Below, in pieces: positions 36,389 through 46,205 of a stretch of 64,000 bases of DNA; the first letter of the stretch is position 1; every line of letters begins with the position of its first letter. The position numbers and the translations under genes were made by a program. The stretch spans positions 23,867 to 87,866 of the forward strand of contig JAEPNO010000015.1 of NCBI GenBank assembly GCA_017643365.1, written 5' to 3'. This DNA is from Balneolaceae bacterium (lineage in GTDB: Bacteria > Bacteroidota > Rhodothermia > Balneolales > Balneolaceae). The notes under the pieces are model-generated. The model saw only the letters and a program-made list of their open reading frames with translations. It was not told the DNA's origin and made no database searches.

Positions 36389-37960
36389 TTAACTGTAGCG
36401 CTTCAGGTTGTTTATAAACTTTTCGCTGGAATCGCGAATCGCTTTTTTCTCTTCCGGGACTTTCTTATCAAACATATTCACCATGAAGTTCGCCCGCCCA
36501 TTTTCAAGAAAGGTTTCCCGCTCTTGATCGATAAAATTCCAGTATAAATAATTAAAAGGACATGCATTCTCGCCCGTTTTTTCCTTCACAGAATATTCGC
36601 AGCTTTTGCAGTAATCACTCATTTTATTGATGTAATTACCACCCGCCACATACGGCTTTGACGCCAGAACCCCACCATCGGCAAAGGTACTCATCCCCAA
36701 TACATTTGGCAGAACCACCCATTCGTAAGCATCCAGATAACCAAACCAGAACCATTCATTTAGTTTTCGCGGATCAGTTCGAGTGAGATTTGAGAAATTA
36801 CTCAAAACCATCAATCGGGGAATGTGATGCGAATAGCCATCCTGAATTACCGGACGTACACACTCACTCATGCAATGCATTTTAGTATCGCCCGACCAAT
36901 ACAAGTCGGGAAGAGCCTCTTCAAAGCCGAAATAGTTGGTTTCTCGCACATCAGGCATCATCGCCTCGTAATACACCCTTACGAATTCCCGCCATCCAAT
37001 AATTTGCCGGATAAATCCTTCTACCGAGTTTAGCCGCGCCTTTCCCGCATCATACGCCTCCTGCGCTTTATCACAAATTTCTTTGGGATGCAGCAACCCG
37101 TTATTCATATAAATCGAAAGTTGAGAATGAAAGATCACATCTTTCCCGGTAGCCATTGCATCTTCGTACGGGCCGAATTCATCCAGCCGCTCATCAATAA
37201 ATTCGTTTAATCGATACAATGCTTGTCGTCGGGTCACTGCAATATCGAAGCCTTCAAGCTCTCCAAAATGATCACTGAATTCGCTGCTCACCAATTCGAT
37301 GACTTCGGCAGTGATTTCATCTACTTTGGTACTCGCTCTTTCAGGAATGGTGATTTTCCTGGGCAATTTTTTTCGATTTTCTTCATCGTAATTCCATTCC
37401 CCGCCTTCCGGATCTTTGCCGTCCATTAAGTAGCCGGTCATACGCCGCATATCTCTATAGAAGTACTCCATTCTATACCCCGGAGCGATTTTATCTTTGT
37501 ATTCATCTACATCCGCCAGAAAAAAGGAATTGGGGATGATCTCGACCCTGTCAGAGCACTCTTCTTGCACCTTATTTTGTTGTTCTCTCGTGTCCCATTC
37601 CGAAGCAGACATCATTGTTAGCGACAGATCAGAGTTCTCCTTCAGTATTTCAGAAAGTGCCTCGTTATACCAAGATTCCGATGAATGGTACAATACAGGA
37701 AACCCGGCTTCGGAGCACTCGATAGCGAAATGACGCATACTGCTCAACACGTACACCAACTTCTTCTTGTGATAAGGCAAGCTGTATCCTTTTGCTTTCG
37801 ATTCGATAAAGATTAGCAGCGGTTTTTCATCTTTCACCCAATCCGGCCAGTGATCTAGATTTAACTGATCGTGTACCACAAACACGGCTTTTCGGATACT
37901 TTTCAGATTTGTGCGCTCAATAATTTGATCGATTTGGGATAGATACGGTCTGTTATTCAT
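36389..37960 (-). CDS. FeS-BCP-type photolyase / (6-4) photolyase-related protein
   Basis: A 523-residue cryptochrome/photolyase-related protein (DPRP type). The four Fe-S cysteines are Cys363, Cys451, Cys454 and Cys467. Their spacing (88, 3 and 13) is the same as in Agrobacterium PhrB (350, 438, 441, 454). FAD-binding features include WREFVRVYYEAMMP and NEWFWFGYLDAYEWVVLPNVLGM. PhrB repairs (6-4) photoproducts, so that is the likely role. Together with the class II CPD photolyase at 32.6-34.1 kb this gives cover for both main UV lesions. Confidence 0.93.
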   Translation of the reverse strand: MNNRPYLSQIDQIIERTNLKSIRKAVFVVHDQLNLDHWPDWVKDEKPLLIFIESKAKGYSLPYHKKKLVYVLSSMRHFAIECSEAGFPVLYHSSESWYNEALSEILKENSDLSLTMMSASEWDTREQQNKVQEECSDRVEIIPNSFFLADVDEYKDKIAPGYRMEYFYRDMRRMTGYLMDGKDPEGGEWNYDEENRKKLPRKITIPERASTKVDEITAEVIELVSSEFSDHFGELEGFDIAVTRRQALYRLNEFIDERLDEFGPYEDAMATGKDVIFHSQLSIYMNNGLLHPKEICDKAQEAYDAGKARLNSVEGFIRQIIGWREFVRVYYEAMMPDVRETNYFGFEEALPDLYWSGDTKMHCMSECVRPVIQDGYSHHIPRLMVLSNFSNLTRTDPRKLNEWFWFGYLDAYEWVVLPNVLGMSTFADGGVLASKPYVAGGNYINKMSDYCKSCEYSVKEKTGENACPFNYLYWNFIDQERETFLENGRANFMVNMFDKKVPEEKKAIRDSSEKFINNLKRYS

Positions 37961-38152
37961 ACCCTACAAAAAACAACGGCAAAAAAAGCGTTCCTGCCGA
38001 ACCAATTTTATCGCCATTGAATATTACATATCAGTGATGAAAAGAAACATTTATTAGCAGAGTAACTATCAATAATATTTTTCAACTATTTTGTAACCAT
38101 TAATTTTTTCGGTCGTATTATGCTGTCGATTTATGACATAAATTCAAAAAAT

Positions 38153-38335
38153 ATGCCTGCAAAATTAAAAAAATCAAGAAAGGACAAGATGCTAGCCGGG
38201 GTTTGTGGTGGGCTGGCTGAGTATTTAGGATGGGATCCAACGATTGTTCGAATTATCTTTGTAGTCTGTGCCATTCTTGGGTATGGATCTCCTGCCCTTA
38301 TTTATCTAATTCTAGCTGTAGTAATGCCCGATTAA
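38153..38335 (+). CDS. PspC-domain small membrane protein
   Basis: 60 residues from the ATG at 38153; an in-frame upstream ATG at 38120 would add 11. The sequence KLKKSRKDKMLAGVCGGLAEYLGWDPTIVRI followed by a hydrophobic helix is a bare PspC domain, without the extra domains of enterobacterial PspC. It is an inner-membrane protein, in other bacteria linked to envelope stress. No partner PspA is seen nearby. Confidence 0.88.
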   Translation: MPAKLKKSRKDKMLAGVCGGLAEYLGWDPTIVRIIFVVCAILGYGSPALIYLILAVVMPD

Positions 38336-38395
38336 TCAAGTAGTTGGAAAATAGCATCTCCATTTGCATTTTAGCCTAAATTAAAGGCTTTTACT

Positions 38396-39250
38396 ATGAA
38401 GGTAGGAATTGTAGGAGATGCAACACGAGCAGTTGCCTGGGAGCAACATTTACGCCCACACACTATTGTTAGCGAAGTAGAGCTATGCCCAACACTTCAC
38501 GATTTAGATACAGTTGACGCATGTTTTATTCTCGATGAAAGCGAACAAAACCTAGAAGTTCTTCTGGAAGGTGTTCGCAGAGGCTTTCATTGCTTTTTGA
38601 TAGCAAAACAACCCACCAACATACCCATGCTCGAAAAGGTGCATCGATCAGCAAAAGAATCTGGTTGCGGTATTCAATTCTCTCAATGGCCATCGTTAGC
38701 GCCTGCAACTCGATGGATGATGGATAAACAGCCAAAGCCTGCATATTTGCATATCGATAAAGAAATTGAGCGAAATACACTTATAAATATTCATCCTGCA
38801 TTTAAAAGCCACTGGATGGATGAAGTGGGGTTATGCATGAAATGGCTCGATTCGGGTATTCATCATATAGAAGCAAAAGAAGTGCAGTTATCAGGCACTT
38901 ACCCGATTGCAATTCATCTTTTTCTACGTTTTGATAATGGATCCACAGCTACTATTAATATTTATTCGGGATCAGGCTCAAATCGTCATCAACGATTGGC
39001 TGCCAATAAACACGAAATTCTTGAATGTAACGTGATAGATCAAATTGTAAGAGTTGGTCGGGCAAATGATTCAAATCGAGTTTACTTCGAGAAACAAGAA
39101 TTTGATGCTAGTACTGCCGCTGAAAAAGCCGCCATATTATTTCTAAAATCGGTTCAAATGGGCAAAGAAACCGGCTATAACAGCTATGATGCCCTCCAAT
39201 TAGCCATCCAAACCGAACGCATAGAAGCACGTTTGAAAAAGTTCTCTTAA
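38396..39250 (+). CDS. Divergent Gfo/Idh/MocA-like oxidoreductase
   Basis: A 284-residue protein with a Rossmann-type start (MKVGIVGDATRAVAW) and features of the Gfo/Idh/MocA fold, but shorter than the usual 330-360 residues. The GxGxxG motif is altered to GDATRA, and the family's EKP lysine loop looks like AKQPTN. The C-terminal half has the beta sheet, with the later conserved His in SGIHHIEAKEV. It may bind NAD weakly or have lost catalysis. The substrate is unknown. It is 60 bases after the PspC gene on the same strand. Confidence 0.65.
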   Translation: MKVGIVGDATRAVAWEQHLRPHTIVSEVELCPTLHDLDTVDACFILDESEQNLEVLLEGVRRGFHCFLIAKQPTNIPMLEKVHRSAKESGCGIQFSQWPSLAPATRWMMDKQPKPAYLHIDKEIERNTLINIHPAFKSHWMDEVGLCMKWLDSGIHHIEAKEVQLSGTYPIAIHLFLRFDNGSTATINIYSGSGSNRHQRLAANKHEILECNVIDQIVRVGRANDSNRVYFEKQEFDASTAAEKAAILFLKSVQMGKETGYNSYDALQLAIQTERIEARLKKFS

Positions 39251-39337
39251 TGGTATGTTAATTTTGTGTTAACATTTGCTTTACTTTATGTTAACAATTT
39301 GGTAACATTGGAGAGCATCCAAATAGAGAGGAATACT

Positions 39338-39742
39338 ATGAAAACGTTTACACTTATCCTTGCTCTACTCATTTTTTCGGGATTGACTAATTCAACGGCC
39401 CAAAACACAGTACAGCACGAAGAACACCAAAAAGTGATTACCCATTTATCCGGGGATCATTATTCAATGACCGCATTTAGCGCTGATGGTGGCATTTTAA
39501 AAGAAGGGTTTTACTTAAAAAGCGATGAAAAATTTCTGAAACATGGGATCTGGAAGTTATACGATTACAACACCTATGAATTGATTACAAAAATTAAGTT
39601 TGAAAAGGGTGTAAAAGTTTGGATCGAAACAGAAATAGACGGTGAATTTGTACGATTTACCCAACAAGAAATCGAAGTTAATCGATTAAAGAACAGGATC
39701 GCTACGCTTGAAAAACAACTAGCAGATACCGATTACAAATAA
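39338..39742 (+). CDS. Small secreted protein, unknown function
   Basis: About 134 residues from the ATG at 39338, which follows an AGAGAGGAA-type ribosome site; an upstream start at 39266 gives a non-signal N-terminus. The signal peptide is TFTLILALLIFSGLTNSTAQ. The mature part is beta-rich with FYLKSDEKFLKHGIWKLYDY, then a C-terminal heptad-rich helix (VNRLKNRIATLEKQLADT) that is probably a coiled coil. This layout resembles the Bacteroidota MORN/secreted type but I cannot assign a family. Confidence 0.75.
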   Translation: MKTFTLILALLIFSGLTNSTAQNTVQHEEHQKVITHLSGDHYSMTAFSADGGILKEGFYLKSDEKFLKHGIWKLYDYNTYELITKIKFEKGVKVWIETEIDGEFVRFTQQEIEVNRLKNRIATLEKQLADTDYK

Positions 39743-39767
39743 CTTTGGTTTTATTGAGGAGATAATT

Positions 39768-39926
39768 ATGAAAGCAGGAATCTACAACAAGTATTATAAA
39801 CTTGGCATTGAACACTACATTAACAAGCACTATTTACATTTAAGCCGGCCTGATGTAAGAACAGACATCTTTTATATGGCCGTTATTGGTACCGTTATAG
39901 TATCATCTATACTTCTCGGAGCTTAA
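39768..39926 (+). CDS. 52-residue membrane microprotein with strong ribosome site
   Basis: An open frame of 52 residues begins at the ATG at 39768, seven bases after a GAGGAG ribosome site, and ends one base before the convergent SDR stop. It reads MKAGIYNKYYKLGIEHYINK at the start and has one hydrophobic helix near the C-terminus (YMAVIGTVIVSSILLGA), so it would be a single-pass inner-membrane protein. It follows the small secreted protein by 25 bases on the same strand. Strong initiation signals and position support that it is real, but I know no family. Confidence 0.7.
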   Translation: MKAGIYNKYYKLGIEHYINKHYLHLSRPDVRTDIFYMAVIGTVIVSSILLGA

Positions 39927-40781
39927 TTACTTTTTAGGCTTCATTGCTTTAAAAGCCATTTTTAGTTTTTTGCGTGACATCATATCCGTTACAAAATTAA
40001 ACTGTCCGGCTTTTAAGCTTTCCCCGCCATCAATTACAACCGATTCTCCGGTTATGTAAGGAGCAAGGTCAGACATCAGGAAAACAGCTAAATTGGCTAA
40101 TTCCTGATGTTTGCCCAATCTTTTCGATGGATTTTGCTTCACCATCATTTTTTCGAGCATTGAATCTGGAACTAATCTTGCCCAGGCTCCTTTTGTAGGA
40201 AATGGTCCGGGTGCAATGGCGTTAACCCGAATATCGTATTCTGCCCATTCGTAAGCTAGTGATTTTGTCATGGCTAGCACACCGGCTTTTGCACACGCCG
40301 ATGGTAATACAAAGGCTGAACCATGTTCGGCATAAGTAGTTACAATATTAAGAATACTTCCCGGTGCTTTATTCTCGATTAGATAATTACCGAAAGCGTG
40401 AGTACAATTGAAGGTTCCTTGTAGAACTATATCAACAATGGCTTTGAAACCACCCGGTGATAAATCTTCGGAAGCTGAAAGGAAGTTCCCTGCTGCATTA
40501 TTGATTAGTCCATCTAGAGAATCGAAATCAGAACTAATCTGATTAAACATTTCCTGAACTTGCTCATGGTTTCGAACATCAACCGAATAGATTTTTACTT
40601 TTGAACCTTCTCGTTCTTTGCCGATTTCTTCTGACGCTTTTTCGAGCTTTTCAACGGTTCTACCACAAATTGCAATATCGGCACCTGCCCGGCATAATCC
40701 TTTAGCCATAGCCAGCCCTAAACCACTCCCACCACCGGTTATTAAAACGGTTTTCCCTTTCATTGTGTCGGTTGTAAACAT
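39927..40781 (-). CDS. SDR oxidoreductase, 2,4-dienoyl-CoA reductase-like
   Basis: A 284-residue short-chain dehydrogenase. Nucleotide motif TGGGSGLGLAMA is at about residues 15-26, NNAAGNF is in the fold core, the catalytic Ser is in NIVTTYAEHGS, and a YxxxK-related position is changed (ACAKAGV has Lys but no Tyr). This modified active site, together with its place downstream of fadD, fadN and fadA, fits the 2,4-dienoyl-CoA reductase branch, which uses NADPH to process unsaturated acyl-CoAs. Two bases separate it from fadA, the last step of an operon. Confidence 0.88.
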   Translation of the reverse strand: MFTTDTMKGKTVLITGGGSGLGLAMAKGLCRAGADIAICGRTVEKLEKASEEIGKEREGSKVKIYSVDVRNHEQVQEMFNQISSDFDSLDGLINNAAGNFLSASEDLSPGGFKAIVDIVLQGTFNCTHAFGNYLIENKAPGSILNIVTTYAEHGSAFVLPSACAKAGVLAMTKSLAYEWAEYDIRVNAIAPGPFPTKGAWARLVPDSMLEKMMVKQNPSKRLGKHQELANLAVFLMSDLAPYITGESVVIDGGESLKAGQFNFVTDMMSRKKLKMAFKAMKPKK

Positions 40782-40783
40782 GA

Positions 40784-41968
40784 TCAGCTCATTAAATTTT
40801 CAAAGATTCCGGCAGCGCCCATACCGCCACCAATACACATCGTAACCATTCCGTATTTTTTATTTTGGGCTGATAATTCATGCAGAATTTGAGTAGTAAG
40901 CTTTGCGCCGGTACACCCAAGCGGATGCCCCATTGCAATGGCCCCACCATTAACATTGATGATAGACGGATCTAATTCCAGCTCTCGAATCACCGCCAAC
41001 GATTGAGCCGCAAATGCTTCGTTCAACTCAATTAAATCAACGCTTTTCTTCTCTAATCCGGCCTGATTAAGTGCTTTCGGGATAGCTTCAATTGGACCAA
41101 TACCCATTAATTCAGGAGCAACTCCTGCTACTTGAAAAGAAACATATCGAGCGATTGGTTCAAGATTATGCTCTTTCACATAATCAGCGGAAACAACTAA
41201 AACTGCCGCTGCTGCATCATTCATTTGAGATGAATTGCCCGCTGTTACGCTTCCACCTTGCTTAAACACGGGACGTAGTTTCGAGAGAACTTCAACAGAA
41301 GTATCTGCTCGTGGGCCTTCATCGGTATCAAATTCAAAGTTTCGCTCTACAACATCACCTGTGCTACTTACCAAATGTTCGGCAACTTCTATTTTGGTGA
41401 TTTGCGATTTAAAGCGATCATTTTTCCAGGCATTAATTGCTTTTTGATGACTTTGATATGCAAACTTGTCTTGATCTTCGCGATTGATCTGATACTTTTT
41501 AGCAACGTTTTCGGCGGTTAATCCCATGCTGATATAAATCTCCGGGCGGTTATCCGTAAAATTTGGATTAGGCTGAAATGAAAGCCCACCCATCGGAACC
41601 ATACTCATACTTTCAACTCCGCCGGCAATAATAACATCAGCACCGCCTACCATAACTCGCTCTGCAGCCATAGCAATGGTTTGCAAACCGGACGAACAAA
41701 ATCGATTTACGGTCATCCCCGCAACCGAATCAGGTAATCCGCCAAGCAAAGCAATTTGTCTTGCGATATTCAATCCTTGCGAAGCCTCAGGAAAGGCACA
41801 TCCCATTATAACATCATCCACATCATTTGGATCTATGGTTTCATTTCGCTTCATCAGATCTTTTACAACTGCAGCACCGAGTGTATCTGGATAAGTAAAT
41901 CGCAAAGATCCCTTATTAGCTTTTCCGCACGGTGTTCGAACCGCATCCACTATAAACGCTTCTCTCAT
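40784..41968 (-). CDS. fadA: Acetyl-CoA C-acyltransferase (3-ketoacyl-CoA thiolase)
   Basis: A 394-residue thiolase. The nucleophile Cys lies in NRFCSSGLQT (near residue 90), the GHPLGCTGAK His/Gly region at about 350, and the second active-site Cys in MCIGGGMGAA near the end. It cleaves 3-ketoacyl-CoA with CoA to acetyl-CoA in beta-oxidation. It is one base from the FadN-type gene before it and two from the SDR after it, so it belongs to one operon. Confidence 0.95.
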   Translation of the reverse strand: MREAFIVDAVRTPCGKANKGSLRFTYPDTLGAAVVKDLMKRNETIDPNDVDDVIMGCAFPEASQGLNIARQIALLGGLPDSVAGMTVNRFCSSGLQTIAMAAERVMVGGADVIIAGGVESMSMVPMGGLSFQPNPNFTDNRPEIYISMGLTAENVAKKYQINREDQDKFAYQSHQKAINAWKNDRFKSQITKIEVAEHLVSSTGDVVERNFEFDTDEGPRADTSVEVLSKLRPVFKQGGSVTAGNSSQMNDAAAAVLVVSADYVKEHNLEPIARYVSFQVAGVAPELMGIGPIEAIPKALNQAGLEKKSVDLIELNEAFAAQSLAVIRELELDPSIINVNGGAIAMGHPLGCTGAKLTTQILHELSAQNKKYGMVTMCIGGGMGAAGIFENLMS

Positions 41969-41969
41969 C

Positions 41970-44324
41970 TTAATTCCTCAATGGTTTACCGGTTTTTAAC
42001 ATGTGCTCGATTCGGGCATGAGTTCGCTCATCGTTCAAGCATTCAAAAATTGCCTCTCTTTCAAGCTTCAGCATATAATCTTCGCTTACGGATTGTGGCT
42101 CCGACAAACTTCCACCGGCCAGCACTTTTGCAACTCGTTCGGCAACAACTTTGTCGTAATCGGTGGCATAACCCGATTCGTTCATCACGTAAAGCATAAT
42201 CTTCATCACGCTTTCTGCTTTTTTACCTAACACATTAAATATTGGTTTTGCCGGAGGCACATATCCTGCTTCAACCAAGCTCAGCGCTACTTGTTTAGCT
42301 ACTTCTAGTTGGTTATTTCGATTCATCACAATTACCGAATCATCCGGAATTAGCCCAAGTTGTTTAGCTTTCACCGCAGAATCAGACACTTTTGCCAATC
42401 CAATGGTTTTAAATGCATTTCGAATAAACGGTAACGGATCGGCATCTTCCGGCAAATTGCGCATTGCTCGGCGAAGCAATTCTGTAGTTCCACCGCCGGC
42501 CGGAATCAATCCTACACCAACTTCAACCAATCCCATGTATAGTTCGTGGTGAGCTACTACTTTATCCGAGTACATCACAAACTCAGCACCGCCACCCAAT
42601 GTCATACCAAATGGGGCAGCAATCACCGGAAAGGGTGCGTATCGCAGAGAAACAGCTGTTCGTTGGAAATTATTTACAGTGTCATAAACTTTGTCCATTT
42701 CGCTATTTCGGTAATGGGTAATGGCCTCCATCAAATCGGCGCCAAGTGCAAAATTATCGCCCCAATGGCTTATCACAAGTCCATCGAAATCTTCTTCAAC
42801 ACGCTTTAGGCAAGCTTCTAAATCTTGAACTAACTCAGCGTTTAGCGTCGAGTTTTTAGTTCTGAATTCGAATTGAGCGATGCCATCTCCTAGATCAATC
42901 ACTGCTGAAGAACCCGATGAAACCACCACTCGTTCTTGGTTAACAGCTTTACTTCTTGGGATATCTTTGTAAGAACGTAAAGTTGCTTCATCAAACGATT
43001 TGTGAAGCGGGTTATACACGTTTTCACCTTGATAAAATTTGTCAACACCGGCATCAACCATGCTTTGGATAATCGATGGCACTTCAAATCCGTCTTCAGA
43101 AGCTCTATCGGCTACATACTTAATACCTAGGGCATCCCACCGCTCGAATGGTCCTAGCTCCCAATTAAAGCCCCATTTCATCGCTCGATCAACCGCTTCG
43201 ATAGAATCTGATATTTCAGGAATTCGATTTGCAGCATAGAGTAATAGATTGCGCTGTACTTCCCATAAAAATTGACCTTCTTTCGAATCGGACTGAACTA
43301 AGTACTTTAAACGATCTGCCGAATTCGAAATCTTTTTGGCTTCTTTTATGATTTCGAAGTTTGGTTTTTCTTGAAGTTCGTACTCAAACGAGTCAGGATT
43401 TAGCACATGAAACTCACGCCCATTTTTTGTTTGAACTTTCTTGTAGAATCCCTGGCCGGCTTTATTTCCATTCCAACCATTTTCTACCATTTTACTGAAT
43501 CCTTCGGGAAGTTTGAATACTTCTCTTTGCTCATCATTTGGGATCGCCGGGTAAATATTCTTAGCTACATGGTGCAACACATCAAGACCGGCTAGGTCTG
43601 CTGTTCGAAACGAAGCCGCCTTCGAGTATCCGGTTAAAGTGCCACAAAGTGCGTCAATTTCTTCAGCTCGGAAATCACCATTAAAAAAATACGGTAACAA
43701 GCTCGCCATCGAATACACGCCAATACGGTTCGCGATAAAATTCGGTGTGTCTTTACATTTTACAACGCCTTTACCCAGTACTTCATCAAAAAAGAGGCGC
43801 ATGGTTTCCAACGTTTCTTCTGCTGTCTCAGCAATAGGAATTAGCTCCAGCAAATGCATGTACCGCGGAGGGTTGAAAAAATGCGTTCCTAAAAAATGTG
43901 CTTTAAACTCATTTGAGCATTTTTGGCTAATTTCTTCGATTGGTAGCCCGGAAGTGTTGCTACTCACAATCGAAGTTGAGCTTCTTACACCATCAATTTT
44001 AGATAACAACTCTTGTTTGATGTCCATCCGCTCAACAACTACTTCACAAATCCAATCGTAGTTGACTAAAGCTTCTAAATCATCTTCAAAATTCCCCGTT
44101 TTGATAAGTGACGCCATCGACGAATCTGCTAAAGGCGCGGGTTTCATTTTGATGAGCTTTTTAACACTCTCCTCAGCTATTTTGTTAGGCCGATTGGAAT
44201 CATCACTTTTTAAATCCAAAAGCAGTACTTCTAAACCAGCGTTTATGCAGTGAGCAGCAATTTGGCTACCCATTACCCCACTTCCTAACACTGCGACTTT
44301 TCGAATTTTCCGGTATGATTTCAT
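41970..44324 (-). CDS. fadN: FadN-type 3-hydroxyacyl-CoA dehydrogenase / enoyl-CoA hydratase
   Basis: A 784-residue two-enzyme protein. The N-terminal NAD-binding hydroxyacyl-CoA dehydrogenase domain begins VAVLGSGVMGSQIAAHCINA, continues with the C-terminal HAD domain (FIANRIGVYSM), and a crotonase/enoyl-CoA hydratase domain lies at the C-terminus (AAPFGMTLGGGAEFVMYSD, GLVEVGVGLIPAGGGT). This order is the reverse of E. coli FadB and matches Bacillus FadN. It performs the hydration and oxidation steps of beta-oxidation. It overlaps fadD by four bases. Confidence 0.95.
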   Translation of the reverse strand: MKSYRKIRKVAVLGSGVMGSQIAAHCINAGLEVLLLDLKSDDSNRPNKIAEESVKKLIKMKPAPLADSSMASLIKTGNFEDDLEALVNYDWICEVVVERMDIKQELLSKIDGVRSSTSIVSSNTSGLPIEEISQKCSNEFKAHFLGTHFFNPPRYMHLLELIPIAETAEETLETMRLFFDEVLGKGVVKCKDTPNFIANRIGVYSMASLLPYFFNGDFRAEEIDALCGTLTGYSKAASFRTADLAGLDVLHHVAKNIYPAIPNDEQREVFKLPEGFSKMVENGWNGNKAGQGFYKKVQTKNGREFHVLNPDSFEYELQEKPNFEIIKEAKKISNSADRLKYLVQSDSKEGQFLWEVQRNLLLYAANRIPEISDSIEAVDRAMKWGFNWELGPFERWDALGIKYVADRASEDGFEVPSIIQSMVDAGVDKFYQGENVYNPLHKSFDEATLRSYKDIPRSKAVNQERVVVSSGSSAVIDLGDGIAQFEFRTKNSTLNAELVQDLEACLKRVEEDFDGLVISHWGDNFALGADLMEAITHYRNSEMDKVYDTVNNFQRTAVSLRYAPFPVIAAPFGMTLGGGAEFVMYSDKVVAHHELYMGLVEVGVGLIPAGGGTTELLRRAMRNLPEDADPLPFIRNAFKTIGLAKVSDSAVKAKQLGLIPDDSVIVMNRNNQLEVAKQVALSLVEAGYVPPAKPIFNVLGKKAESVMKIMLYVMNESGYATDYDKVVAERVAKVLAGGSLSEPQSVSEDYMLKLEREAIFECLNDERTHARIEHMLKTGKPLRN

Positions 44325-46126
44325 AATGCTGATGATTTAGAATCTTTGTAGATCCCTGATATTTCTTTTTTATAGTTTTCCTTTACCACATTTCTACGAA
44401 TGCTCATTTTTGGGGTGAGTTCCCCTTTATCAATAGAAAATGGCTCTTCTATCAAGATAAATTTCTTCACTTTTTCCCAATGTGGAAGCTTCATATTTAC
44501 TTTATCCACTTCGCGTTGAATTTTTGTAAACACACGCTCGTCATCCACTAGATGCTTTTCGTCGTACTTTTTCCCTTTTTGTTCGAATCGCTTTTTCACG
44601 TTCGTCCAATCGGGCACGATCAGAGCTGCACAAAATTTCTGTTCCGATCCAATCACAAGGGCTTGATCAATAAAACCACTGTTGATTAATGCATTTTCGA
44701 TGGGTTGTGGTGCGACATACTTTCCGGTTGATAGCTTAAACATCGATTTTTTTCGATCGGTGATAAACAACCAACCATCATCATCAATGTGTCCGATGTC
44801 GCCGGTGCAAAACCAGCCATCTTCGGTCATAACTTCGGCAGTTTTATCCGGCAATTTGTAGTAGCCTTTCATCACATTCGGGCCGGTAGTTTGAATCTCA
44901 CCATCTTCTGCAATCCGAATTTCTACATCATCCAATGGGAGTCCTGCTGAACCAATTCTAATGTGATTAGGCAAGCTGGCAGTCATAACGGGCGAAGTTT
45001 CTGTTAATCCGTAACCCATACCTACTTTAAGTCCGATTCCGTTAAAAAATCGCATCACATTTGGAGCCAGTGCTGCTCCACCAACTGTAGTCCCGATCAA
45101 ATTACCGCCTAAACCATCTCGTATTTTTGAATAAATGAGCTTATCTGCCATTTTAAACTTGATGGCATTTAAACCTTTAGGTGGCTTTTCCGGATCAAAC
45201 TCTTCCGCAAGATTTAGCGCCCAATAATAGAGGTTCTTTTTTAGCCCGGATAATTCTTGTCCGCGCACTTTCAAACCTGTCATGATTTTTTCCAACAATC
45301 GAGGTACAGTAGCAAAATAGATCGGTTTGATGGTTACCAAATCCGATTTAAACTCATTTATGTCCTCAACATAATAAACCGAAGCACCTTCGTGGATGCA
45401 TAGGTAGGAAGCAATCCGTTCCAACATATGCGCTAGCGGCAAATAAGAAAGTACTCTTGGTTTGCTAATATGGGTCGCATCAAACGGCATTCTTACTGCT
45501 GATGCAATGGTATTTGAAGCCAGATTCATATGTGTTAACATCACCCCTTTTGGAACACCGGTTGTGCCCGAGGTGTAATTGATGTTCGCCAAATCATCGG
45601 GTTCAATGGCGTTTCTAAGCTCTTCAAATAGTTCGGGTTGCGCCTCGTCTAATGCTGCACCTTTTTCCATCACACCTTCGAAGGTGAGCAATTTTTTGTG
45701 CTTCGATGGCTGAATGCAAATGATTGAAGTAACCGTTTTTATTTTTTTGATCAGCGGCTTCGTTTCTTCAAACAAATCATCATTAGAAACTATATGTACC
45801 TTTGCTTCTGAATTTTCGAGAATGTAAGTGATTTGCTCTGCCGGCTGTGTGGTATAAATAGCTACGTTTACCGCTCCTATCGACAATACTGCTTGATCGC
45901 ATATCAACCATTCGGTTGAATTTTCTGAATGAATGGAAACTCGATCTCCCTTTCTAACGCCTAATTCATACAACCCCAATGCAAGGTTGCGAATCTTACG
46001 CCTAAAATCATCTACACTTGTTTCTTTCCACTCACCATTACGCTTTACAGCAGCGGCAATACCCAGTTTATTTTTATTTAAACACTGGTCTATTAATATT
46101 GGTACTACGGCTGGTTCATATTTCAT
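44321..46126 (-). CDS. fadD: Long-chain fatty-acid--CoA ligase
   Basis: A 601-residue AMP-binding enzyme. The phosphate loop is NYTSGTTGVPKGVMLTH. MGYGLTETSP, GWFCTGDIGHIDDDGW and DRKKSMFKLSTGKYVAPQPIE follow, matching the long-chain acyl-CoA synthetase branch. It activates fatty acids with ATP and CoA. The first gene of the four-gene beta-oxidation operon; a palindrome at 46206-46220, 80 bases upstream of its ATG, could be an operator. Divergent from a hotdog thioesterase with about 100 bases between. Confidence 0.95.
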   Translation of the reverse strand: MKYEPAVVPILIDQCLNKNKLGIAAAVKRNGEWKETSVDDFRRKIRNLALGLYELGVRKGDRVSIHSENSTEWLICDQAVLSIGAVNVAIYTTQPAEQITYILENSEAKVHIVSNDDLFEETKPLIKKIKTVTSIICIQPSKHKKLLTFEGVMEKGAALDEAQPELFEELRNAIEPDDLANINYTSGTTGVPKGVMLTHMNLASNTIASAVRMPFDATHISKPRVLSYLPLAHMLERIASYLCIHEGASVYYVEDINEFKSDLVTIKPIYFATVPRLLEKIMTGLKVRGQELSGLKKNLYYWALNLAEEFDPEKPPKGLNAIKFKMADKLIYSKIRDGLGGNLIGTTVGGAALAPNVMRFFNGIGLKVGMGYGLTETSPVMTASLPNHIRIGSAGLPLDDVEIRIAEDGEIQTTGPNVMKGYYKLPDKTAEVMTEDGWFCTGDIGHIDDDGWLFITDRKKSMFKLSTGKYVAPQPIENALINSGFIDQALVIGSEQKFCAALIVPDWTNVKKRFEQKGKKYDEKHLVDDERVFTKIQREVDKVNMKLPHWEKVKKFILIEEPFSIDKGELTPKMSIRRNVVKENYKKEISGIYKDSKSSAL

Positions 46127-46205
46127 ACTTTTAACACGTTTAGTTAACGAATCAGGCTAATGCCGAATGTACATAAGAAAGCGGGTCCAACAAATAATTA
46201 CGTAA

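Noticed and set aside
39246..39300. Three GTTAAC-like motifs before the small secreted protein as an operator
   Set aside because: The spacing is irregular and the region is AT-rich, so chance copies are likely.
41756..42199. A 147-codon frame antisense to fadA and the FadN-type gene
   Set aside because: It spans the junction of two conserved genes on the other strand, so it is not a gene.
43639..44061. A 140-codon frame antisense to the FadN-type gene
   Set aside because: Shadow of a conserved gene, with no ribosome site and no domain.
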